A stretch of DNA of 64,000 bases from Trileptium ribeirensis (lineage: Eukaryota; Nematoda; Enoplea; Enoplida; Thoracostomopsidae). The translations under genes and the position numbers were made by a program. This document shows positions 1 to 9,300 of the stretch, one piece after another (position 1 is the stretch's first letter; every line of letters begins with the position of its first letter). The notes below the pieces were generated by a model, which saw nothing but the letters and a program-made list of their open reading frames with translations, ran no database searches and was not told where the DNA came from. The stretch covers positions 1-64,000 of the forward strand of contig JASANE010012605.1 in the NCBI GenBank assembly GCA_030248225.1, read 5' to 3'.

Positions 1-187
1 TGATAGTGGCAGTATCGCTACGGGGAGTATGCAAGAGATGAGTTCGGATCCACTGGGCGAGAAACGTTCGTGGAGACCCTATTGAAGGGACGCCCTTGAT
101 GCGCCCGGGGCAAATTTAGGCGACTCCACTGACACGTTGGCCGACGTTTCCAGCGATATTTTGGGACCCGTCGAAGAGGTGCCCAGT

Positions 188-2926
188 ATGCCCTCGGGTA
201 ATTCGGGCAACCCAAATGAAATAGGTGTGATTACTGAGGAATCCGTCGAAGGGAAACCATGCATGTCCCCGGGTAATTTGGAGGACGCAGTGGGCATAAC
301 TAGTGAGGACTCGGACGTGTGTATGGGACATGAAAACTTACTTAACTTTACACGAGAATCTACCAACGAACGAGTACATCGACTTGACGAACAACTATTG
401 GACATGTCTGGACTTTGTCTTCCCGACAATATGCCGATCGAACTTGGACGAGTAAGAGAAATGACGGACGAGGAACGCAACCGAATTCTTGGGACTGACA
501 CATTGTTCACTATGTCTACGGACCATACCGAGACCGCAGCTTATCAATTCCCTCGCATCGAATTGACTGAGGATGCGCTTAATGAGTCAGCTGAGGGACT
601 CATCCCAATTAACTTTAGGGCCAGTGAAATCAATGCTGACTTTGGACAACCGCTGGCGTTGCAACCGCAAGCTCTCTTTTATAGGAGAGTCACCATCGTA
701 ATGGAACAACTGAATAATTTGAGCCGACTTTTTGAGCTTCGATTTGAGGTTAGTACACGCCCCGCCTTGCAACGAGACGCTGCCATGCTGAGCAGTATAT
801 TAGGCATGGCCTCCCCAATTGGGCACTGCATGACCGGAATGTATCTTGGTCCCGTAACTCTTGCTTCGTTGGAGTCTTTCATCGACCTGGTGGGTCAATG
901 CGTGAGTGGCCACCCGCTCCAACAGGTTATTGAGAGAGAATTCGAGGTGGAGTTGAGTAGGGATCCGGTATGTCGACAGTGCCAGGAGTGCCACACAAGA
1001 GATTCGCGGGACATCGGCTTAAGTTGTTACTTTTACGGTCAACGAGGAAGGTGGACTTATGACGGTACTTTGAGTACCGCGTGCGCGTCCATCCTCCCGG
1101 ATGGATATGTTGCCCCTCACTGGCCTTTCTACGTTGGAATTCAATCAGCCAGAATGCAGAAGACTTTCCGCGAGGCGAATCTCGAGTTACATGACCTCTT
1201 GTGCGAGGCGCCTTATTTGATCGAATTTATTTACCAAAACCAAGATACACGCGGTGTTCCGATCAACTCCTTTGTCGACCATGCAATGGACAATATGGAA
1301 TTTGACGACGAAACTCACAGACTTGCTCGACTAGTACTACTCAGTGCTCGCTTGAGACTATTGCGACGCCCCGACATTGCTGCACTGCTTGAGACGGAGG
1401 GAAACACATCAGTCGGACTAAAGGTAGGCAGGGACCGCCTAATCTCGGAACTATGCTTGTTTCCGGACGATGCCACCAACTATTCCGTTCCGAATTTGGA
1501 CAAACAACTAAACACGGCGCTAGCCGCTTACCTCGACTCATCCGAAGACGAGTCGGAGGATAGCTCTGATAGCGATTCAGCCCAGCAAGAAAGCGTAACT
1601 GAATCGAGTGACACAGAAATGAGTGACGAGGAAATTAAAAGCGACATTACGGGACACATCGCAAATAAAGAGACCAGGAGGGAACTCAATCGAACCGAGA
1701 TACGATCCCCTTCACCAAGTCTTAATAATGGCTTCGGCCATCCATCAGGTATGTGGAGGGTCTGTACAGTCCTATTATTACTTTGGCTCTCAGCGCTCAG
1801 TTCTACACGCGCAACACTTTCGCCATTCAGTGACTCAATCTCGCGCTTAGGTGCTTTTGTCAATAGACAAGTAGGAGTGGTCATCGAGCCACAGGGCTTG
1901 GTGGTCACCTCTGACCAGACCACGCATCTGCCAGTGGTATTGCAGTTATCACTTCGCGATTGGGAACGCAAGTCCGATCCTTACGTGAGTAAGTTCTGCC
2001 CGCCTTATGAAGCAAACGGAAAATGTCGCGCCGACTGCTGCCGAAAAGTCAACTGCACCGAATATCCACAGCTACATGAGACCCTAAGAGCTTTGGAAAG
2101 TGAGTTGGACGACGCCTACCATGGCGTACTGGACACCAATTATTATTCGCTGCTTGTGCATTCTTTTTGCGTTGCGAACGAGCAATTGTGTGATCTCACA
2201 CATAAAAGGGAGAAACGCTTTGCCAGCTTAATCGCCGCCGCTGCCGGCGCTGTCTCAGGTTTCTTGGGACTGGGAATGGCTTTCTCCAATGGAGTACATA
2301 TTAACAATGTGCGCCAACAGGTAACTGTCCTCGAGAAATTCATGCGCGAGACCAACGACGTCTCTTTTCGGAACACTAAAGCCATAAGGCAACTCACCCG
2401 AGCAAACGAGGATATTTACGCCTTTCTACACCATAGTATGCAAGAAGTAGTCTCTATGATTGAGCAGGTTAGGTGTGCCGACCAGAAAGAAATCGCACAC
2501 GTACACCACCAGTTGATAGATCACATCCTTCGAGCCAATATGCGCTCGTCGGTACAAGCTATAATGGAGTCCATGTTGAACGGCGAATTATCCCCTGCCG
2601 TTATCGATGTCGTCATGTTACGACGGTTATTTTCCATGGATCCACGCATTTCCAAAACTATCCTTATGCGCGAGCCTAGCCTCGCCTATCAGTTTGGTCG
2701 CGTCATGCCTGTGAGTGTGGATTTGACTGCTTTTCGCTTTGGATTCATTTTGCAACTACCATTGCCGATGCGCAATGATGTACGTCCGTATTTTCGGATC
2801 TATAACACCGGTTGGAACGCGCCTGCCACGCTAACGCAGCTGAGATTGCCGCTCCCTCAATACGCCGCCCGCTTGAAGAGGCACGTTCGCTTCGAATCGC
2901 TCAATCTGAGGAGCTTGCAAGTATAG
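188..2926 (+). CDS. Retroelement ORF1: unassigned N-terminal (Gag-position) region fused to an envelope-like glycoprotein segment
   Basis: The frame is open from 86, but the first ATG is at 188, and the true 5' end may lie upstream of the window. The first ~460 codons match no family I recognise. They are helix-rich, lack a CCHC zinc knuckle and contain a short cysteine cluster (CRQCQEC). An acidic Ser/Asp/Glu tract follows at about 1525-1650. From the in-frame ATG at 1751 the protein changes character: a hydrophobic leader (LLLLWLSALS) typical of a signal peptide, a Cys-rich stretch, a furin-type REKR site (codons 2207-2218), then an Ala/Gly-rich hydrophobic segment (2219 to about 2290) like a fusion peptide, and a heptad-like region. 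This is the layout of a class-I-like viral envelope protein. The frame stops at 2926 before any membrane anchor; an anchor-like helix appears at the start of the next ORF. The envelope is therefore interrupted in this copy. Gag identity of the N-terminal part is only positional. Confidence 0.75.
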   Translation: MPSGNSGNPNEIGVITEESVEGKPCMSPGNLEDAVGITSEDSDVCMGHENLLNFTRESTNERVHRLDEQLLDMSGLCLPDNMPIELGRVREMTDEERNRILGTDTLFTMSTDHTETAAYQFPRIELTEDALNESAEGLIPINFRASEINADFGQPLALQPQALFYRRVTIVMEQLNNLSRLFELRFEVSTRPALQRDAAMLSSILGMASPIGHCMTGMYLGPVTLASLESFIDLVGQCVSGHPLQQVIEREFEVELSRDPVCRQCQECHTRDSRDIGLSCYFYGQRGRWTYDGTLSTACASILPDGYVAPHWPFYVGIQSARMQKTFREANLELHDLLCEAPYLIEFIYQNQDTRGVPINSFVDHAMDNMEFDDETHRLARLVLLSARLRLLRRPDIAALLETEGNTSVGLKVGRDRLISELCLFPDDATNYSVPNLDKQLNTALAAYLDSSEDESEDSSDSDSAQQESVTESSDTEMSDEEIKSDITGHIANKETRRELNRTEIRSPSPSLNNGFGHPSGMWRVCTVLLLLWLSALSSTRATLSPFSDSISRLGAFVNRQVGVVIEPQGLVVTSDQTTHLPVVLQLSLRDWERKSDPYVSKFCPPYEANGKCRADCCRKVNCTEYPQLHETLRALESELDDAYHGVLDTNYYSLLVHSFCVANEQLCDLTHKREKRFASLIAAAAGAVSGFLGLGMAFSNGVHINNVRQQVTVLEKFMRETNDVSFRNTKAIRQLTRANEDIYAFLHHSMQEVVSMIEQVRCADQKEIAHVHHQLIDHILRANMRSSVQAIMESMLNGELSPAVIDVVMLRRLFSMDPRISKTILMREPSLAYQFGRVMPVSVDLTAFRFGFILQLPLPMRNDVRPYFRIYNTGWNAPATLTQLRLPLPQYAARLKRHVRFESLNLRSLQV
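1746..1754 (+). promoter_or_regulatory. Splice-donor-like sequence just before the envelope start codon
   Basis: CAG followed by GTATGT matches the eukaryotic 5' splice-site consensus. It lies immediately before the in-frame ATG (1751) that begins the signal-peptide-like leader. Splicing here would remove the envelope segment from the ORF1 message. Acceptor-like ATTGCAG sites exist at 2997-3003 and TATTGCAG at 10606-10613. This is inference from consensus only. Confidence 0.35.
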
Positions 2927-3164
2927 ACCAGGAATCGCTTCCTCTGCGAACCAGATGCGCCAGAAAATCACAACACACTAACTGTTAGAATGGATTATTG
3001 CAGGTGAACATGTGCCTGAGACCACTAAACATACATGCAGCAACCGCTCGCTAATAGGTCCACTTACCAACGACACGTCTGTAACACACAACTATACAAG
3101 GAGTATTACAAGGAGTATTGATCGGCAACTAGTGAACCTGAGAGGTCATACTGACAAAATCGTA
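2927..3164 (+). other. Broken inter-ORF stretch within the envelope region
   Basis: Short open segments lie in two other frames between the ORF1 stop and the downstream Pol frame. The frame used by Pol is open from 2991 to 3170. It then meets stops at 3171, 3198, 3240 and 3285. An acceptor-like ATTGCAG ends at 3003. The pattern fits either an envelope gene broken by small indels or an intron-like segment. I cannot decide between them without transcripts. Confidence 0.5.
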
Positions 3165-3318
3165 GACAACTAGCTCACGTTACAATGGGTAAGTCGATAA
3201 AAATCCCGCCGAATGGAGTGTTATGGTTTCCAACATATATGATAAATCGCAGGACAACTAGCTCACGTTACAATGGGAAGTCGATAAAGTCCCGCCGAAT
3301 GGAGGTTATGGTTTCCAC
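3165..3318 (+). repeat. Imperfect tandem duplication (period 88 bp) in the envelope region
   Basis: GACAACTAGCTCACGTTACA recurs at 3165 and 3253. Each copy goes on through a CCCGCCGAATGGA block and a TTATGGTTTCCA block. The copies differ by several small indels (for example GGGTAAG versus GGGAAG). Stops in the Pol frame lie inside both copies, so the duplication contributes to the break between ORF1 and Pol. Confidence 0.85.
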
Positions 3319-6300
3319 ACGGAAACTACACTCAGTTGGTTATAGGATCAATAGTGCTCACTAGCATGTTGAAACCCGAGAAGATTACAATAAAATTCGG
3401 ACCGAATATCACTATTGACCGGCTATCCGGTATCAAACTAAGACCTTTGACATGGGACTCACTTGACAATGCCAAAGCTATAAATTTACGGGTTGCACAG
3501 ATAGCTAAAGATCAAGTGCGTAGGGTGGTTAATCTCCCCGCTGTGGAGTACACCGGATTCCTGCCCTACTTCCTTATTACCGTCGTTGTGGGACTGATCA
3601 GTTTAATCTATTTTATGACCAAATGCAAGCTCCCACCTAAGTACGGATATTACATTCCCCGATGGTTCCCATGTCGTGGACGACTAATCAGGACCGATAG
3701 TAAGCCTAGAAAAGTGATTCGATGGACTAGAGCGAGACCCCAAATACCGAGTGCCCCACCCGAGGAAGACGACTTTCCTCATACAGACAGGACTTCGCCG
3801 ACCGAGGTCACGGTTGGGCCTTCGGGAACGCCGCGCGTGTCCGTAGCGTCCAGCCGTGCCCCACGTCGTTCGAACCGACTACTAACATCACGTAACTCTT
3901 CCGAGGAGGAACTTGTTTTCATCGAAGACGATGAACTATTTGTCGCTCCCACTCGCGACTTACGTCGTGGACCTCGCCAAGGCGTGTTCACTAGACAATT
4001 AAACACAATGAACGCAGGCAATACTCCACTACTTATTAACGCAACAATACTTGGTACCCCAGTTATGACACTTGTAGATACTGGAGCCGACGTCTCAATC
4101 ATGTCCCAAGCCCTGGCTGCCCGTTTGGGATTAGTTCCCCGTGACACGACCACTACCCGCATAGTATCAGCTACACAACAAGAACTAACCATCAGCGGAG
4201 TAGTAAAAGCACCGATCACAATAGGATCGCTAAGTACACCGTGCGACTTTCAGGTAACAACTGACACACCGTACGAATGCATTTTAGGAACCGATTTCAT
4301 GGCATTACTACCATACGTCGCCATAAACTTCAAGGACCGTTGCCTGGATCTATCTAACGGGACTGAGAACTGCTCAGCACCTTTCGCCGACCAAGGGGAT
4401 TACCGACCCCCGGTTATCAACGTGGTAACCAGAAAATACACTCAAGTACCACCAAACACCGAGTTATTCATCAACGCCATTCCGGAAATCACCCAACCAC
4501 CGACAGGTCAAGCCTTATTTGTGCCTGACCCCTTTATTAGGGACGTTGCCATCGCCCACTCCCTGGTACTTACTGGCCAACGCATGATACCAATAGCACT
4601 AATGAACTTTGGGAATTTTCCCGTCGCCATACACGCTGGACAGACAATAGGACATATTGAGATGCTTGACGACAATGAGGTCGAGTTCTTGTATGACAGT
4701 AACAAGCGCCTGCTACAGCTGGATCCTCCGAGACGCACTAAGCAATGCAACAATATTGGAGTTACCCGAGACAACGTTGTACAAATTATAAGTGAACAAA
4801 AGAAGACAATTGACACCGAACGATCCATACAAGTCTTGAGCAAAATTGACTTTGGACAAACGACCCTAAACCCTTTCGAACTCAAGCAATTGAAAACGAC
4901 TATCTCTGAAAACGCAGACATATTTAGTGTACACCCGTTCGATCTAGGCAGATGTGGTGTGCACCAACACAGAATAGTCACGGGAGACGCAAGGCCCATC
5001 AAACAGGTACCCTATCGTCTAGCACATTCATTAAGGGAACCCTTGCGTGAGGAATTAAACAATATGGTAGAAGCAGGTCTTATAACGCCATCAGATTCAC
5101 CTTGGGGTTCTCCCATAGTGTACGTCACCAAAAGTGATGGTACATTACGGTTATGTGTCGACTTTCGTAAGCTCAACGTAGTGGCAGAACGAGACTTATA
5201 TCCACTACCCCGTATAGACGACATCTTGGGATGTCTCCGAAACACTAAGTTCATGTCTAGTCTAGATCTTAACAAAGGCTTCTGGCAACTGGAACTGGAC
5301 CCTGAGACCAAGGAGAAAACCTCCTTCGTTACTGTCCATGGACAGTATGAATACAACGTTCTGCCATTCGGACTGAATTCCTCACCAGGCGCCTTTCAAA
5401 GGTGCATGTCAATCATATTAAAGGGTCTAGAATGGGAACGATGCCTTATCTATATAGACGACATATTGGTCTTCTCACCCACGTTTGAACAACACTTGGC
5501 CGACTTAATAACGGTATTTGACAGGTTCCGTAAGGCCAATCTTAAACTAAAACCTTCAAAATGCCAATTCGGACAGAAACAATTAAAATACCTTGGACAT
5601 ATTATCAGTTCAGAGGGAGTTAAGCCCGACCCCGAGAAAACCGCTGCGATAGACAATTACAAACGACCAGAAACTCTCAAACAGTTACAAAGCTTTCTAG
5701 GACTTGTAGGATACTATCACAAATTCATACCACACTACTCTGAAATTTGTGAACCGCTCAACGCACTCCGACGTAAGGACAGCGAATTCAAATGGACACC
5801 GCAATGCGAGGAAGCATTCGGAAAACTGCGTAAGGCATTGGTACAAGAACCACTTCTCATATACCCGGACTTTTCTAAACCTTTCATACTCCAAACGGAC
5901 GCTTCAGGATATGCCCTAGGAGCCGTGCTTTCACAAAAGACCGACAAAGGGACACTACCTATCGCCTACGCGAGTAAATCACTTGTGGACTATCAACGAC
6001 GATACCCCGCCATAGAGACTGAGGCTCTCGCCATTAGATGGGCTGCCTTACACTTTCGACACTACTTACTTGGACACGAATTTCACGTCGAAACTGACCA
6101 TAAGCCACTTAAAGCACTATTCGAGAGACCGCCGCGAAACTCGCGACTAGCTCAATGGCGTAACGAATTACTGATGGAATTCGGTGGTTTTAACATCGAA
6201 TATCGACCAGGCAAGGCAAATGCCAACGCAGACGGACTTTCACGTGATCCCCGACATGATGTGGAATTTTCTTATTCGTCGGACGAGGCTGAACAGGACG

Positions 6301-9300
6301 AACAGGACCATCCTCGAATGGTTGCTGTGGCTGTTAAAGGACAGGATCGCGGTAAAGGCAAAGCTCCAGCTAAACCACCCCGACGATTTCCCACCGAAGA
6401 AATTTGGAAACGACTTACGCGACAACTCTTAGGACTTCCACCGGACGCTCCTGTTAACCTACCACCCGAGTACGTTAGAGAACGTTTCTATCGTATGTTC
6501 GGAGGATCCGATCATGACCCCCTACCGGATCCGACACGTTTCATCTTCTGCGGAGACATAGACGACCCCTGGCCCGAAGGAGTTGAGATCCCCGGGAGAC
6601 GGACGACTGCCCCAGGACCGCCAGAGTCCACTGATAAACCGACCCACACACCATCTTCTGCACCCGAACCACCCGCCGAACCTCCGCAACCCCAGGAACC
6701 CCCAACTGCTCCGACACCGCCTGCTCCAATCGCGGCGAGTGAAAGCTCAACTCGCGCCACGGCTGGTACACCTGAACCCGCTAGACCACAGACGCTACCG
6801 ACAACTGCTAGACAAAGATATGGAGGCTTACCCGAAGTAGAGGAATTTGACACATTAATTAAGGTTGCTTACGCATGTGGACCACGAATACAATTACAAC
6901 GCCCTGAACAAGTCTATGACACTGGAGAACACATATACTTACCACACTTTCAACAATACGAAGGAAGGAACCTTCTCAATTATTTACCCTACATTCAACG
7001 CAGAGATAAACAATTTGGTCCTATTTGGTGGTATTTACACACACGACAGTCGCCTGCCGATGAAAGGGCAGCGACCGCCCTCAAACTAGAAGCCCACCAT
7101 TATAGGCTCTGCCCCGACACTGCTATTCTATACTTGCATCCCATTATGCCAAATGACCACCGACCCAAACTATGCGTACCTAGACTACTCATTCGACAGA
7201 TACTCAAACACGAACACGACACATTATTTGGTGGACATCCAGGTAGAGATCGGCTACTAAGCAAACTCAAGCAATTCTACTATTGGGAAACCATGGGTAA
7301 GGACGTGGACGAATATGTTAAGCGATGTGTACTCTGCCAACGATCACGCAACCTACCCCAAAACGTTCGAGCCGCGCTCGGAGAAAACCCGTTGGCTAGT
7401 GCACCCATGCATCGAATGTTTGTCGACATACTGGACACTCGGGTGCTATCCCGAAACGGAAACAGGTACGTAATTGCCTTTATCGACCAGTTCACAAAAC
7501 TAGTAATCGCTGCTGCGTTGCCGGACCAAACCGCCAAAAGCGTCGCCAAGGTCTTCGTCGAAGACGTGGTGTGTCGCTACGGCGCACCCGAGGAGCTAGT
7601 CTCAGACCGAGGCGGATGTTTCGTCTCCGAAGTAATGGAAGCCTTGTGCGCCAGACTACATACATTTAAGCGCGAAACGCTCAGTTACAACCCGAAGGCA
7701 AATGGAGAAATCGAACGTTTTAACCGTACACTACTATTCCTCCTAAGAGTAGCATTACCTGAAAAGGACCATACTACATGGGACGAAGTCCTGCCGTATT
7801 GCATCATGTCCTACAATTCAGCAGTACACGCTTCCACGCACTATCCACCATTCATGCTCATGCACGGATTCCAACCCCGAGTACCGGGTGGAATTGAAAC
7901 ACAAACTGATTGGGGACGCTACCCCGGAGCAGAAGCATACCGCGCTAATGTACAACGGTGGTTAGCTACCATTAGGGATCGAGCCTATCGATCCATGCAA
8001 TCCGCTCGGGAATACAGAAAACGCTATTACAATCGCAAAATCAAGGTCCCTGACTACCGCGTTAATGACCATGTATGGGTCTATCGATACTATACTACAC
8101 CAGGTCTATCACGCAAATTAGAACGCCGATGGTGTGGACCATACCAGATTACCAAAATAATGCTACCTTGCATTTGTGTTAAGCTCCCCGGACAACCTAA
8201 CGCGTCCGATCATGTGGTCCACATCAATCGTACCAAGCCATGCTATCGCCCGCTAAGCAGCTTCCCTGACATGGCTGATTTGCTCAAAGCCGTCCCTCCC
8301 GCATACATTGAGGCTGCACTACAGGAACCCGGAGAAACGATCCTCGCTGACAAGTATTTCGCAAGAGAATTACAGGCTGCAGACCCAGAAGCAGTAGATC
8401 GGTTGCGCCAGGAGATTGATGGTACATCCGACGTCGCTAGCATAGAGATTGGAGAACCTAACTTAGAATACACGCAAGCCCAGGCAGACATCCACCGCGC
8501 CGCAGTAGAACGGCTAACCATTCAAGCCCAAGACTCCTCCGGAGCCCCGCAACAAAATAGGCTTCCCCTCTGTGACCCTGACAGAACCCCGGACACCGAA
8601 TGGCCCGCTATATCACAGGAACTCGCAACCCAGGACTCCGCTAAGTTACCTTACGCACTGGATAAACCACCAGGTACTTTCTCGCCTGAGTATGGACAAC
8701 ACACCGCCCCAGTAACCCTACGAGAGCAGGAACGAGCCGTTCGGACTGATGAGGCTACAAGGCCTCTAAAGGTAAAACGATTAGACCCCGAACGCGCACT
8801 GCGACCATTCAATGCAAACGACCTCGGTCTTGTGGAATTACTCGCTTCACAGGACCCGGACGAAGACTCGCCTCACACTCCAGAACAAGCAACATCCCCA
8901 ACGTCAGCCATCGAGCATGCAGTCCAAACTTCGCCCCTCACGCCTGTAAAACACCGAGCCGCAATCGCCACTCAAACATCTCGCAGTCCTCAGACACAAC
9001 ACTTAATGACCGAAACAGACCAGCCATTAACACCATACCACACCTATTATGAGCATTCAGCGTCTTACGAACAACCCTATTCCATACCTCGTCAGGCATA
9101 TTCCGCCCCACCTACACCACTTCCACACACTCCCCTGATGCCACAAGGATTCGAAGCCACCATAGAGGACTACGTTCCAGATGAATGGCTCACACCATTT
9201 CACACCCCTCCAAGGCCACAACCCGCACAATCCGTCCCAGCAACCAGCCAACCTCCACTGGAACCCGCGCCAACACCAAAACCTAAGCCTAAACCACGAC

